DNA from: Chromohalobacter nigrandesensis
GTDB lineage: Bacteria; Pseudomonadota; Gammaproteobacteria; Pseudomonadales; Halomonadaceae
Assembly (NCBI RefSeq): GCF_023061285.1
Contig: NZ_JAKGAM010000006.1
Location: 1 to 64,000, forward strand
DNA length: 64,000 nt
Reading direction: 5' to 3'
The notes beneath the pieces were generated by a model. It ran no database searches. It was not told the DNA's origin and saw only the letters and a program-made list of their open reading frames with translations. The translations under genes and the position numbers were made by a program. This document shows positions 26,708 through 36,586 of the stretch, one piece after another (positions within the stretch are counted from its first letter, which is position 1; every line of letters begins with the position of its first letter).

Positions 26708-29641
26708 ATGGATACCACACTTTCTTCCTCTGACAAGGCGTCAGTGGACATCACCGCACCGCAGCGACTGCGCGTCATCAAGCGCAACGGCGATGTCGCG
26801 GCCTTCGACGGCAGCAAAGTCTCGGTGGCGATCACCAAGGCGTTCATCGCCACCGAAGGCGACAATGCCGCAGCATCGTCACGCATCCGTGACTTCGTTC
26901 ACGAGGCGACCCAGAGCATCGTCGATACCTTCCTGCGGCGCATGCCCGATGGCGGCACCCTGCACATCGAAGAGATCCAGGATCAGGTCGAGCTGGCCCT
27001 GATGCGTGCCGGCGAGCAGAAAGTCGCCCGCGCCTATGTACTGTACCGCGAGGAACATGCCCGTGCCCGTCAGCCTCACAACGGTGATATCGCCAAGCCG
27101 CATCCCAGCCTCAATGTCACACAGGCCGACGGCACCGTGCGTCCGCTGGATCTGGGCCGGGTCGAGACGCTGGTCTTTGACGCCTGCGAAGGGCTGACTA
27201 ACGTCGAGCCGCAGAAGATCGTCGATGCGTCGCTGAAAAATCTCTACGACGGCGTGTCCATCGATGGCGTGTCGCAAGCGCTGACGATGACCGCACGTAC
27301 CCTGGTCGAGAAAGAGCCCAACTATACCTACGCCACCGCGCGACTCTTGCAGGACAGCCTGCGTCGCGAGGCACTTGCCTTCCTGGATATCGCCGACGAG
27401 GCGACTTACCAGGAGATGGCGGATCTCTATGCGCCGGCCTTCAAGGCCTATATCGCCAAGGGCCTCGCCTTCGACCAGCTCGACCCGCAGCTTGCCGAGT
27501 TCGACCTCGAGCGCCTGGGCACGGCGCTGGATTACACCCGCGACGCCCAGTTCACCTACCTCGGCCTGCAGACGCTTTACGACCGCTACTTCCTGCATCA
27601 CGACGACATCCGCTACGAACTCCCGCAGGTGATGTTCATGCGTGTCGCCATGGGCCTGGCGCTCAACGAAGACGATCGCGAAGCGCGAGCCATCGAATTC
27701 TACGAGCTGCTCTCGAGCTTCGACTACATGGCCTCCACGCCGACGCTGTTCAACGCCGGCACCGTCAAGAGCCAGCTCTCTTCGTGCTATCTGACCACCG
27801 TGCCCGACCAGCTCGACGGCATCTACGGCGCGATTCGCGACAACGCCATGCTCTCCAAGTGGGCCGGCGGCCTGGGCAACGACTGGACGCCAGTGCGTGC
27901 GCTGGGCTCCTACATCAAGGGCACCAACGGCAAGTCGCAAGGTGTGGTGCCATTCCTCAAGGTGGTCAACGACACCGCCGTAGCCGTCAATCAGGGAGGA
28001 AAACGCAAGGGCGCGGTCTGCGCCTATCTCGAGACTTGGCACCTCGACGTCGAGGAATTCCTCGAGCTGCGCAAGAACACCGGCGACGACCGCCGCCGTA
28101 CCCACGACATGAATACCGCCAACTGGGTGCCGGATTTGTTCATGAAGCGGGTCTTCGACGACGAGGAATGGACGCTTTTCTCGCCGTCCACCTGCCCGGA
28201 CCTGCACGATCTGTACGGCGCCGCTTTCGAGAAGCGCTACACCGAGTACGAGGAAATGACCCGCAACGGGCAGCTCAAACTGTTCAAGCGCGTCAAGGCC
28301 AAGGACTTGTGGCGCAAGATGCTGTCCATGCTGTTCGAAACCGGCCATCCGTGGATCACCTTCAAGGACCCGTGCAACCTGCGCAGCCCGCAGAACCATG
28401 CCGGCGTGGTGCATAGCTCCAACCTGTGCACGGAGATCACCCTCAACACCTCGGCGGATGAAATCGCCGTGTGTAACCTGGGCTCGATCAATCTGGCGCA
28501 GCACATCGTCGACGGCAAACTCGACGACGACAAGCTGAAGAAGACCGTCAAGACGGCCGTGCGCATGCTCGATAACGTCATCGACATCAATTACTACGCC
28601 GTGCCCCAAGCCAAGAACTCCAACTTCAAGCACCGCCCGGTGGGCCTCGGCTTGATGGGTTTCCAAGATGCGCTCTACAAGCGCGGGATCGCGTACGCTT
28701 CTCAGGAAGCCATTGAGTTCTCCGACACCTCGATGGAGCTGATCAGCTATCACGCCATCGAAGCCTCCAGCGACCTGGCCGCCGAGCGCGGACGCTACCA
28801 AAGCTTCGAAGGCTCGCTGTGGAGCAAGGGCGTGCTGCCCATCGACTCCATCGCCAACCTGACCGAAGAGCGCGGCGCCGACTATATCGAGGTGGACACC
28901 TCCACCACGCAAGATTGGACGCGTCTGCGCGACAAGGTCACCAGCCAAGGGATGCGCAACTCCAACGTCATGGCGATCGCGCCGACCGCGACGATCTCCA
29001 ACATCTGTGGCGTGACGCAGTCCATCGAGCCGACCTACCAGAACCTGTTCGTCAAATCGAACCTCTCCGGCGAGTTCACCGTGGTCAACGCCTACATGGT
29101 CAACGACCTCAAGGAACGCGGCCTGTGGGACGAGGTCATGATCAACGACCTCAAGTACTACGACGGCAGCGTGCAGCCCATCGACCGCGTGCCGGACGAT
29201 CTCAAGGCCCGCTATGCCAGTGCCTTCGAGGTCGAGCCCAAGTGGCTGGTCGAGGCCGCCGCGCGGCGCCAGAAGTGGATCGACCAGGCGCAGTCGCTGA
29301 ACCTCTACATCGCCGGCGTCTCGGGCAAGAAACTCGACGTCACCTATCGCATGGCCTGGTTCCGTGGCCTCAAGACCACCTATTACCTGCGCGCCCTGGG
29401 CGCCACCTCGGTGGAAAAATCCACCGTCGATCGCGGCAATCTCAATGCCGTGGGCAACGCCGATAGCGGTGCAACGGCGCCGACTCCGCCCGCCCCCAGC
29501 AGCGCCCCCAGCCCGGCGGCCAGTGGCGCCTCCAGCGAAGCGCGCGGCATCGACGACTTCCTGAACGGCAAGAACGGCAGCGGCTCGCGCGCGCCATCGG
29601 CGGGCGATATCGACGAACTCGGCTGCGAGGCTTGCCAATAG
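26708..29641 (+). CDS. nrdA: Class Ia ribonucleotide reductase, alpha subunit
   Basis: 977 residues, longer than E. coli NrdA (about 760). The extra length is N-terminal: an ATP-cone at about 18-110 (RLRVIKRNGDVAAFDGSKV) and a second cone-like domain at about 135-230 (GTVRPLDLGRVETLVFDACEG), the double-cone layout also known in Pseudomonas. The catalytic domain includes SSCYLTTVPD, NLCTEITLNTS with the active-site Cys and Glu, and ATISNICG. The tail ends GCEACQ, giving the CxxC pair that re-reduces the active site. A Ser/Pro/Ala-rich linker (about 915-965) tethers this tail. Makes dNDPs with NrdB. Confidence 0.97.
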   Translation: MDTTLSSSDKASVDITAPQRLRVIKRNGDVAAFDGSKVSVAITKAFIATEGDNAAASSRIRDFVHEATQSIVDTFLRRMPDGGTLHIEEIQDQVELALMRAGEQKVARAYVLYREEHARARQPHNGDIAKPHPSLNVTQADGTVRPLDLGRVETLVFDACEGLTNVEPQKIVDASLKNLYDGVSIDGVSQALTMTARTLVEKEPNYTYATARLLQDSLRREALAFLDIADEATYQEMADLYAPAFKAYIAKGLAFDQLDPQLAEFDLERLGTALDYTRDAQFTYLGLQTLYDRYFLHHDDIRYELPQVMFMRVAMGLALNEDDREARAIEFYELLSSFDYMASTPTLFNAGTVKSQLSSCYLTTVPDQLDGIYGAIRDNAMLSKWAGGLGNDWTPVRALGSYIKGTNGKSQGVVPFLKVVNDTAVAVNQGGKRKGAVCAYLETWHLDVEEFLELRKNTGDDRRRTHDMNTANWVPDLFMKRVFDDEEWTLFSPSTCPDLHDLYGAAFEKRYTEYEEMTRNGQLKLFKRVKAKDLWRKMLSMLFETGHPWITFKDPCNLRSPQNHAGVVHSSNLCTEITLNTSADEIAVCNLGSINLAQHIVDGKLDDDKLKKTVKTAVRMLDNVIDINYYAVPQAKNSNFKHRPVGLGLMGFQDALYKRGIAYASQEAIEFSDTSMELISYHAIEASSDLAAERGRYQSFEGSLWSKGVLPIDSIANLTEERGADYIEVDTSTTQDWTRLRDKVTSQGMRNSNVMAIAPTATISNICGVTQSIEPTYQNLFVKSNLSGEFTVVNAYMVNDLKERGLWDEVMINDLKYYDGSVQPIDRVPDDLKARYASAFEVEPKWLVEAAARRQKWIDQAQSLNLYIAGVSGKKLDVTYRMAWFRGLKTTYYLRALGATSVEKSTVDRGNLNAVGNADSGATAPTPPAPSSAPSPAASGASSEARGIDDFLNGKNGSGSRAPSAGDIDELGCEACQ

Positions 29642-29761
29642 ACGCTTAGCGCCAGCGACGGGCTTCGAGTCGCGAGCCACGAACTGCTCGAAGCTCGAAG
29701 CTCACCAAAGTCTAGCCACTGGCGTTATGCATTAACGCCACTAGCAAGGAACGAGGAAAAC
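29642..29761. repeat. nrdA-nrdB spacer with inverted repeats
   Basis: A 120-bp spacer holds GCTTCGAG...CTCGAAGCTCGAAGCTC, a repeated GCTCGAA unit with 8-bp complementary arms, and a perfect inverted repeat TGGCGTTA-TGCAT-TAACGCCA (29720-29740). No T-run follows either hairpin, so mRNA processing or differential stability between nrdA and nrdB is more likely than termination. Confidence 0.6.
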
Positions 29762-31018
29762 ATGCTGAACTGGGACGATTTTCACGAAGACGCGGTGGAT
29801 GACGAGAGTGCCGCCGCCGAGCCTCAAAAGCCCGCGCCGGCCCCCAAGCCGACAGCGCAACCCGCAGCGCCGGAACCCGAGCAGGTGCGCGAAAGCGCGT
29901 CACGCTACCAGGTCGCCGATGAAGACCGGCTGGCGCGTGCCCGCAAGTCCCTGGACGAGCTTGATGTCGCCGCCGGCCTGGAAGAGCTGGAAATGGGCGC
30001 GGCACGTATCGAGGTCGACGACAAGAAGATGATCAATGCCCGCGCCGACCTCAACCAGTTGGTGCCTTTCAAGTACGAGTGGGCGTGGCAGAAGTACCTG
30101 GACGGCAGCGCCAATCACTGGATGCCCCAGGAAGTGAACATGAACGCCGACATTGCGCTGTGGAAAAGCAATGACGGCCTGACCGAAGACGAGCGTCGCA
30201 TCGTCGAGCGCAGCCTGGGCTATTTCTCCACCGCCGACTCGCTGGTCGCCAACAACCTGGTGCTGGCGCTGTACCGCCTGATCACCAACCCCGAATGTCG
30301 CCAGTACCTGCTGCGCCAGGCCTTCGAGGAAGCCATCCACACCCACGCTTATCAGTATTGCGTGGAGTCGCTGAGCATGGACGAAGGCGAAGTCTTCAAC
30401 ATGTACCGCGAGGTCCCCTCGGTCGCCGCCAAATCGGCGTGGAGCCTCAAGCACACCCAGTCGCTGGCGCGCCCGGACTTCCATACCGGCACACCGGAGA
30501 CCGACCAGGAACTGTTGCGCAATCTGGTCGCCTTCTACTGCGTGACCGAAGGCATCTTCTTCTATTGCGGCTTCAGCCAGATCCTCTCCATGGGCCGGCG
30601 CAACAAGATGACCGGTGTCGCCGAGCAGTTCCAGTACATCCTCCGCGACGAGTCGATGCACCTGAACTTCGGCGTCGACATGATCAACCAGATCAAGATC
30701 GAGAATCCGCACCTGTGGACGCCGGAATTCCAGGACGAGGTCACCCAGATGATCATCGAGGGCACCGAGCTGGAAATCGCCTATGCGCGCGATTCCATGC
30801 CGCGTGGCGTGCTGGGCATGAACGCCGCGATCATGGAGGAGTATCTGCACTTCATCTGCAATCGCCGCCTGGCGCAGATCGGCTTGAAGGAGCAGTACCC
30901 CGGCGCGGAGAACCCCTTCCCGTGGATGAGCGAAATCATCGACTTGCGCAAGGAGAAGAACTTCTTCGAGACGCGCGTCACCGAATATCAGGTCGGCGGC
31001 GCGCTGAGCTGGGATTGA
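29762..31018 (+). CDS. nrdB: Class Ia ribonucleotide reductase, beta subunit
   Basis: 418 residues. Carries the diiron-tyrosyl radical cofactor. [12 protein letters not shown] holds the Glu-x2-His iron ligands and the radical tyrosine spacing of R2 proteins. [13 protein letters not shown] supplies later Glu/His ligands. The C-terminal peptide of R2 that docks into R1 is present ([11 protein letters not shown]). An N-terminal Ala/Pro/Glu-rich extension of about 45 residues is not needed for catalysis and is probably disordered. Second gene of the nrdAB operon. Confidence 0.96.
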   Translation: MLNWDDFHEDAVDDESAAAEPQKPAPAPKPTAQPAAPEPEQVRESASRYQVADEDRLARARKSLDELDVAAGLEELEMGAARIEVDDKKMINARADLNQLVPFKYEWAWQKYLDGSANHWMPQEVNMNADIALWKSNDGLTEDERRIVERSLGYFSTADSLVANNLVLALYRLITNPECRQYLLRQAFEEAIHTHAYQYCVESLSMDEGEVFNMYREVPSVAAKSAWSLKHTQSLARPDFHTGTPETDQELLRNLVAFYCVTEGIFFYCGFSQILSMGRRNKMTGVAEQFQYILRDESMHLNFGVDMINQIKIENPHLWTPEFQDEVTQMIIEGTELEIAYARDSMPRGVLGMNAAIMEEYLHFICNRRLAQIGLKEQYPGAENPFPWMSEIIDLRKEKNFFETRVTEYQVGGALSWD

Positions 31019-31040
31019 TGCACCACACTGAGTGAACGTC

Positions 31041-31075
31041 GCGGGTCATGCCTCACGGCATGGCCCGCTTTACGT
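31041..31075 (+). terminator. Terminator of nrdAB
   Basis: A 12-bp stem GCGGGTCATGCC/GGCATGGCCCGC (one G-U pair) with a TCAC loop is followed by TTTACGT. It starts 23 nt after the nrdB stop. The T-run is short but the stem is strong. Confidence 0.75.
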
Positions 31076-31143
31076 CATGTATTCGGTATCGGTAGGCTTG
31101 CCGCCGTTCCCACTCCCACCCCAACATCGCGAAAGGTACGAAC

Positions 31144-32124
31144 ATGCAACTCGGTATCATCGGACTCGGCCGCATGGGCGGCAATATCGCCCGACGCTTG
31201 ATGCGCGGCGGCCACGACGTCGTCGCCTATGACCGCGATCAATCCATCGCCTCGGCGTTGATCGAGGACGGTGCCACTCAGGCGGATTCCCTGGCCGCGC
31301 TGGTGGAGCAACTGGAAACGCCACGCGTGGTGTGGGTCATGCTGCCCGCCGGCGCACCCACCGAGGACACCATCAATGCCCTTGCCGAACGCATGGAAGC
31401 TGGCGACATCATCATCGACGGCGGCAACACCTTCTACAAGGACGATATCCGCCGTGCCAAGGCGTTGTCTTCACAAGGCATCCGTTATGCCGATGTGGGC
31501 ACGTCGGGCGGCGTCTGGGGACTGGAGCGCGGCTATTGCATGATGGTCGGCGCCGAGCAGGAAACCTTCGACCATCTCGATCCGCTGTTCGATACGTTGG
31601 CCCCCGGTTACGGCAACCTGGATCGCACGCATGGCCGCAACGCGCCCCATGACAGCGCCGAGCGTGGCTATATCCATGCCGGCCCGGTGGGTGCCGGCCA
31701 CTACGTGAAGATGGTCCACAACGGGATCGAGTACGGCCTCATGCAAGCCTACGCCGAAGGCTTCGAGCTGATGCAGAGCAAGTCATCGACGGAATTGCCG
31801 GAAGAAGAACGCTTCGATCTCAACCTCGCCGACGTGGCCGAAGTCTGGCGCCGCGGTAGCGTCGTCTCCTCGTGGTTGCTCGACCTCACCGCCCAGGCGT
31901 TGACCGGCGACCCCAAGCTCGATCATTACTCCGGCGCCGTCGCCGATAGTGGTGAAGGCCGCTGGACCATCGACGCCGCCGTCGAGCAAGGCGTCGCCAC
32001 CCCAGTGCTGGCCAACGCCCTGTTCGCACGTTTCAACTCGCGCAAGGACAGCACCTACGCCAACCGCCTGCTCTCGGCGATGCGCTTCGGCTTTGGCGGC
32101 CATGTCGAGCCACCGAAGCAGTAA
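31144..32124 (+). CDS. gnd: 6-phosphogluconate dehydrogenase, decarboxylating (short form)
   Basis: 326 residues, the short GndA/YqeC-type enzyme rather than the 470-residue form. The Rossmann motif [19 protein letters not shown] is at the very N-terminus. The substrate-site segments [18 protein letters not shown] and [25 protein letters not shown] are intact, with the catalytic Lys in HYVKMVHNG. Converts 6-phosphogluconate to ribulose 5-phosphate with NAD(P)H. GAAAGG precedes the ATG. It stands alone, just outside the lysine-catabolism block. Confidence 0.94.
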   Translation: MQLGIIGLGRMGGNIARRLMRGGHDVVAYDRDQSIASALIEDGATQADSLAALVEQLETPRVVWVMLPAGAPTEDTINALAERMEAGDIIIDGGNTFYKDDIRRAKALSSQGIRYADVGTSGGVWGLERGYCMMVGAEQETFDHLDPLFDTLAPGYGNLDRTHGRNAPHDSAERGYIHAGPVGAGHYVKMVHNGIEYGLMQAYAEGFELMQSKSSTELPEEERFDLNLADVAEVWRRGSVVSSWLLDLTAQALTGDPKLDHYSGAVADSGEGRWTIDAAVEQGVATPVLANALFARFNSRKDSTYANRLLSAMRFGFGGHVEPPKQ

Positions 32125-32159
32125 TCCTCGGTGTGCGCTGGCCGCGGTATCGTTTGGGA

Positions 32160-32217
32160 GCGTCAGTCGCCCCCTCCCAGCGACCGCTGCCAGCGTTTTT
32201 CAAGCGTATCGGAGCCG
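32160..32217. repeat. Flanking direct repeat, left copy
   Basis: 58 bp that match 41965-42022 without gaps at 49 of 58 positions. Read on the minus strand both copies encode a C-terminal peptide containing DTLEKRWQRSLG and ending GD-stop. Most differences fall at third codon positions. Here the frame stays open about 60 codons upstream and overlaps the 3' end of the ketimine reductase gene. The parent protein is not recognised. Confidence 0.75.
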
Positions 32218-32323
32218 GTCGCACCGAATATCGCTCGTGATTCCCCCAATACGAGGAAAGCCCCCAATAGCTCCGGGGTCGTACCAGAACCATGCCAGTA
32301 AAACCCCGTGCGTGATGGCGGCA

Positions 32324-33259
32324 TCATGATTCGAGCTGCTCCCACACTTCGATGGCCGCCGCGAGATCCTCGAGCGACGCACCGACAGATTTGAACAACG
32401 TTACCGCCTGAGGGCTACTGCGCCCCGGCGAGGCGCCACTGATCAATTCACGCAACTCGCCGCGAATAGCGTCGAATTGGAAATCACCCTCTTCAATGGC
32501 TTGGTGAATATCACCGGCTTCGCCTTTGGCGCCCTCATAGGTATCGACGAATACCTCCGCACGGGATAGGCATGCACCGTCGCTTTCACGCATGGTAGGG
32601 CGAAACGCCCCCACCAGGTCCAGGTGCGTACCCGAGCGCAGCCACTCGCCGCGAACCAGCGGCTCGCTGCTCAGCGTCGCACAACTGACGATATCGGCCG
32701 AGGCGACCGCCTCGCTGAGCAAGGTGACCGCTTCGCAGTCGAAGCGCTCCGCATAGGCGTCGGCGAGCTGTTGCGCCTTCTCCGGGTTGCGCCCCCAGAT
32801 CTTGACGCGTGAGATAGGACGCACGGCGGCATGCGCTTCGATCAGCATGGGCGCCAGCTTGCCGGTGCCGACCATCACCAGCGTCTCGGCATCCTCGCGC
32901 GACAGATAACGACTGGCGACCGCCGAGGCGGCGGCGGTACGGCGGCGGGTCAACTCACTGCCTTCGATACAGGCCAGGGGTTGACCGGTATCGCCATCGC
33001 ACAACAGGTAGACACCCGAGATCGCCGGCAAGCCTCGGTCAGCATTATGGGGAAAGACATTCACCATTTTGGTGCCGATATAGCCCGCCTGCTGCCATGC
33101 CGGCATCAACAACAAGGTCGCTTCCCCCGCGTCGCGCGGGATAGCGTGGTGGTGGCGCAACGGCGTTTCGATACTGCCGTCGAAACACGCGTCCAGGCGC
33201 TCGATCAACGCCGGCCATGCCAAGGCGTCGCTGACCTCCTGCGCGGAGACTGTACGCAT
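32324..33259 (-). CDS. Ketimine reductase of the ornithine cyclodeaminase/mu-crystallin family
   Basis: 311 residues. The family fold is clear: MPAWQQAGYIGTKMVNVFPHN with the substrate Lys, a Rossmann segment ETLVMVGTGKLAPMLIEAH and DLVGAFRPTMRESD. AGGAGAG precedes the start at 33259. Members include ornithine cyclodeaminase, alanine dehydrogenase and 1-piperideine-2-carboxylate/1-pyrroline-2-carboxylate reductases. Beside amaA and amaB, reduction of 1-piperideine-2-carboxylate to L-pipecolate is the best reading and would feed AmaA. This is context inference. It follows amaA by 164 bp and may have its own promoter. Confidence 0.78.
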   Translation of the reverse strand: MRTVSAQEVSDALAWPALIERLDACFDGSIETPLRHHHAIPRDAGEATLLLMPAWQQAGYIGTKMVNVFPHNADRGLPAISGVYLLCDGDTGQPLACIEGSELTRRRTAAASAVASRYLSREDAETLVMVGTGKLAPMLIEAHAAVRPISRVKIWGRNPEKAQQLADAYAERFDCEAVTLLSEAVASADIVSCATLSSEPLVRGEWLRSGTHLDLVGAFRPTMRESDGACLSRAEVFVDTYEGAKGEAGDIHQAIEEGDFQFDAIRGELRELISGASPGRSSPQAVTLFKSVGASLEDLAAAIEVWEQLES

Positions 33260-33423
33260 CTTACTCTCCTGTGGTTGCTGCAAATCGCCATATCGCGCAG
33301 AAAGCACTGCGCCATCAAACACCGACTGCAGCGACGAAAGAATGGCAAGCCAAATTAGAACAAGCTAGTCACAATTCCATTGCAGGGATAGCTAGCGTAA
33401 AAACTGCTTCCAATAGATGCTGC

Positions 33424-34704
33424 TCATATCAATACACGTAAACACTGCCCTGCATGGTATAGCGTGAAGCCTCCTTCGTAACCGGTGCTCCACAATGGCT
33501 TGGCGCGTATCGGTCGATGTGAGCAGATGGGCAGTGGCAATAAGCTATCATCACCGGTGTTCAAGTAATGGGCAAAGCCCTTTCCTACCACCGTGCCAGT
33601 CGTGATACCACGGCCGTTATAACCCGCAACACCTAAAATGCCCGGCGCCGGCTCGAAGAGGCGCAGAGTGTGATCCGGAGTGAAACCGACCTGGCCTGTC
33701 CAGGTACATTCCCAGTCCACTCGGCCCAGTTGCGGGAAGTAATGCCGCTGAACCCGATCGGCCCAGCAGCGCAGGAAAGACGCCGGCTTGCTATCACCAC
33801 ATCCTAGGCTGCCAAGAATCAAGCGTCCCTCGGCATCGCGCCTCAGACTGCTGAGCACCGTGCGGGTATCCCACGCGCCCTGGCGTTCGGGCAGAATGTC
33901 ACCGGCAAGCTCGTCGGAGAGCGGCGGAGAGGCAACCTGGTAGAAGTGTCCACGGAAGAAGTGCTCGCGCACTTGGTTCCAATGATCTTCCGTGTAGGCA
34001 TTGGTTGCGATCACCAGACGCGGTGCCCGAACGCTGCCCTGCGGGGTGTCGACCCGCCAGCGGTCGCCTTCGCGCGCGATACCCTCGGCGGAGCTATGAG
34101 TGTGCAGGTTGGCACCTGCATCATGAGCCGCACGGGCGAGCCCCCGGGTATAGGCGGTCGGATTCAGCGTGCCGGCCCGCCGGTCGAGCAGAGCACGATG
34201 GATTCGAGACGTGCCGACGCGGCGTTGACACGCCTCTCCCTCGAGCAACTCGACTGGCGCGCCGCAACGCGAAAATTGTTCGAAGCGGCGAGTCAGTTCC
34301 TCGGCTCCCTTGCCGTTGTGGGCAAGGTGCAAGGTGCCAGTCCGAGTATCCTGGCAATCAATGCCATGCCGGTCGATGAGAGCGAAGACCTCGGCGGGCG
34401 CACGACCGAGCACTGCATTGGCACGTTCGCCGTTTTCCGGGCCCAGGGCCTCGAGAATATCGTCCGGTGGTATCCACATCCCCGCATTGACCAAGCCGAC
34501 ACTGCGCCCGGAACCGCCGCTGGGGATGTCTCCCGCCTCCAGAAGCGTCACCGAAACGCCGGTTTCGGCGAGATGCAGGGCGGTACTCAGCCCGGTGATG
34601 CCGCCGCCAATGACGGCGACATCGGTAGCGGCGTTGCCTTCCAGGCGAGAGTATTCCCTTTGGCGTTCGGGAGAGGTGGTGGTCCAGATACAGGCCGATT
34701 TCAT
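33424..34704 (-). CDS. amaA: FAD-dependent L-pipecolate oxidase, AmaA-like
   Basis: 426 residues, DadA/glycine-oxidase fold. The FAD-binding motif VAVIGGGITGLSTALHLAE is at about 29-47, with GSGRSVGLVNAG and C-terminal GVAGYNGRGITTGTVVGKGFA. In Pseudomonas putida AmaA oxidises L-pipecolate to 1-piperideine-6-carboxylate and neighbours amaB, a LysR gene and the DUF1338 gene, the same set as here. Assignment rests on that synteny plus fold; a related amine oxidase such as gamma-glutamylputrescine oxidase is the main alternative. Its start overlaps the small-subunit stop by 4 bases. Confidence 0.75.
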   Translation of the reverse strand: MKSACIWTTTSPERQREYSRLEGNAATDVAVIGGGITGLSTALHLAETGVSVTLLEAGDIPSGGSGRSVGLVNAGMWIPPDDILEALGPENGERANAVLGRAPAEVFALIDRHGIDCQDTRTGTLHLAHNGKGAEELTRRFEQFSRCGAPVELLEGEACQRRVGTSRIHRALLDRRAGTLNPTAYTRGLARAAHDAGANLHTHSSAEGIAREGDRWRVDTPQGSVRAPRLVIATNAYTEDHWNQVREHFFRGHFYQVASPPLSDELAGDILPERQGAWDTRTVLSSLRRDAEGRLILGSLGCGDSKPASFLRCWADRVQRHYFPQLGRVDWECTWTGQVGFTPDHTLRLFEPAPGILGVAGYNGRGITTGTVVGKGFAHYLNTGDDSLLPLPICSHRPIRAKPLWSTGYEGGFTLYHAGQCLRVLI

Positions 34705-35012
34705 GGCGCCTCCCTAACATCGTCGTCGGCGTGCGACCAGTCGTAGAAGCGTTGCGGATTACGCTGCAGGGAGTCTCGCTGCGCCTGTCGCCATTCCCGG
34801 ATTTCAGGAGCGTGCTCGCTCTCGGGATGCTGCGTCAGCCAGCGCTCGAGATCCCGGAAGGCACGCGGCGAGAAGGGCTCGAAATCGCCCTGTGAGCGGA
34901 GCAGGGCCAATTTGCGCTCCTCATGTCGAATCGACACGATCAGGGCGCAACTGGCCACGCCCCACAAGGCGATGATGGAGGCGATCATGACGATGATGGC
35001 GGATAGGCTCAT
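34701..35012 (-). CDS. Small membrane subunit of the NSS transporter (MetS-like)
   Basis: 103 residues. One N-terminal TM helix (IIVMIASIIALWGVASCALIVSI) and a charged cytoplasmic tail. Position and layout match the MetS-type small subunits that accompany MetP-like neurotransmitter:sodium symporters. It overlaps the transporter stop and the amaA start by 4 bases each, so the three are translationally coupled. Confidence 0.7.
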   Translation of the reverse strand: MSLSAIIVMIASIIALWGVASCALIVSIRHEERKLALLRSQGDFEPFSPRAFRDLERWLTQHPESEHAPEIREWRQAQRDSLQRNPQRFYDWSHADDDVREAP

Positions 35013-36460
35013 GATGACTGACCTCCTGTGGAATTGGCGACATGCGGCGTGTCATGGCGACGGTTCATGATCCACATGCATAGCGGGATCATCAGCGTGA
35101 GTATTACGAGGCCGCTGATCGTCTTCCAGGGTGTCTGCCCAAGATTGCTATATAGGAAGTAGGCCATGATGCCGAGCATGATGGCGGGGATTTGGTAGCG
35201 AATGACGAGCTCCCAGACACGCGGCACGTAAAGATCGGCGCCCCGGTTGAGGCTCAACACGCGCAGTCGGTGGGCATCGAACTTCCAGCCGATGGCGAGC
35301 ATGGTGATGAACGTCGAAAGCGGTAGCCCCCAGTTGCCGACCACGAAATCCAGGTAGCCGAGGATATTGGCATTCATGGCGCTCGGGATACCGAGTAACC
35401 AGATAATGCCGCAGATGGTCAGCACGGCCTTGGTACGGCTGGTGTTCCGCTCTTCCCGGTAGGTGGTAACGCCAACTTCGGTAATGGCGATGGCGGTGGT
35501 CAAGTTGGCGAAGAAAAAGCCCATGAAAAACAGCAAGGCCCAGAAGTAACCGCCCGTCATGCTGCCGAAGGCATTGGCCAGAGCCACGAAGGCCAGTTCA
35601 GCGCCGGAGCTGGGCGAGATGCCGAAAGCGAAGACGATGGGAAAGACGGCAAAAATGGCGAGCAGACCGAAGCTAGTATTGCCGACCGCCGTGAAGATGC
35701 CTCCCCCCAGCGGGATATCGTCGTTACGGCCGAGATAGCTGCCGTAGGTCAGGGCGATCCCCCAGCCGAGGCCAGTGGAGAACAACGCCTGCCCCAGCGC
35801 CGCCAGCCAGGTCTCGCCCCGGGCCAGGTATTCCCAGTTGGGCGAGAAGGCGAACTCCAGGCCAGCCATGGCCCCCGGCAGCGTCACCCCGCGAATGGCG
35901 ATAGCGATCAAGGCGATGGTCAGAATCGGCATCATCCACTTGGCCATACGTTCGATACCCCCCTTGATACCGAATAGCAGAATGCCGGTAACCATCAGCA
36001 TGGCAATCGTATGCATGCCGACGTTCAGGGCCGTGTTGCCGCTAAAGTCTTGCCACAGGGCAGCCGTATCGAAATCAGTCTGGGTGAAGGTGCCGAGCAC
36101 GGCATGAAAGGCATAGTAGATCGACCAGCCAACGATCGATGAGTAGTAGGACATCAATACGATGTTGAAGATCAGAATCACCAGCCCCAGGCCAACGAGG
36201 CGATTGTTGCCATAGACCTTGCGGAAGGTGCCGATCAAGCCCTGGCGGGTATAGCGCCCAAGGCTGGTCTCGCCCATCAGACCGGGTACCGCGATTAGAT
36301 AGAGCAGCAGGAAGTAAGCGATCAAAAAGGCGCCCCCGCCGTTCTCTCCCGTCACGTAGGGCATGCGCCAGATATTGCCGGCACCGACCATGGCGCCGAC
36401 GACGGCCATCAGGTAACCAAAGCGGCTACCCCATTGTTCTCGAGAAATTGTTGTTGTCAT
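35009..36460 (-). CDS. Sodium-dependent amino acid transporter, NSS family
   Basis: 483 residues, about 11-12 TM helices. The TM1 region RFGYLMAVVGAMVGAGNIWRMPYVTGENGGGAFLIAYF is the NSS/SNF hallmark with the unwound GxGN substrate/Na+ site. The start at 36460 has GGAG upstream. In this operon it most likely imports lysine, pipecolate, 2-aminoadipate or a related amino acid. MetP, characterised with MetS, takes up methionine and alanine, so substrate cannot be fixed from sequence. Confidence 0.9.
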   Translation of the reverse strand: MTTTISREQWGSRFGYLMAVVGAMVGAGNIWRMPYVTGENGGGAFLIAYFLLLYLIAVPGLMGETSLGRYTRQGLIGTFRKVYGNNRLVGLGLVILIFNIVLMSYYSSIVGWSIYYAFHAVLGTFTQTDFDTAALWQDFSGNTALNVGMHTIAMLMVTGILLFGIKGGIERMAKWMMPILTIALIAIAIRGVTLPGAMAGLEFAFSPNWEYLARGETWLAALGQALFSTGLGWGIALTYGSYLGRNDDIPLGGGIFTAVGNTSFGLLAIFAVFPIVFAFGISPSSGAELAFVALANAFGSMTGGYFWALLFFMGFFFANLTTAIAITEVGVTTYREERNTSRTKAVLTICGIIWLLGIPSAMNANILGYLDFVVGNWGLPLSTFITMLAIGWKFDAHRLRVLSLNRGADLYVPRVWELVIRYQIPAIMLGIMAYFLYSNLGQTPWKTISGLVILTLMIPLCMWIMNRRHDTPHVANSTGGQSS

Positions 36461-36554
36461 CTCTGGACTCCATGACACGTTCTGCCTGGATGGTCGAACG
36501 TTCCAAAAAACCCGACCCTGTGCGTCGAGGTTTCGAGCACGTCCATGCAACGAA

Positions 36555-36580
36555 GCGCCGCCCCGTCATCGGGACGGCGC
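36555..36580 (-). promoter_or_regulatory. Hairpin between amaB and the transporter gene
   Basis: On the minus strand GCGCCGTCCC and GGGGCGGCGC form a 10-bp stem (one G-U) with a 6-base loop, 7 nt past the amaB stop. No T-run follows. It could act as an RNA processing or stability element that lowers transporter expression relative to amaB. Confidence 0.5.
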
Positions 36581-36586
36581 TCGTGG

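Noticed and set aside
26879..29680. A 933-codon open frame on the minus strand opposite nrdA
   Set aside because: A codon-bias shadow with no recognisable domain; nrdA has full-length catalytic motifs.
32163..32345. A 60-codon minus-strand gene containing the left repeat
   Set aside because: It overlaps the ketimine reductase end, has no ribosome site and only its final codons are conserved; reported as a gene remnant instead.
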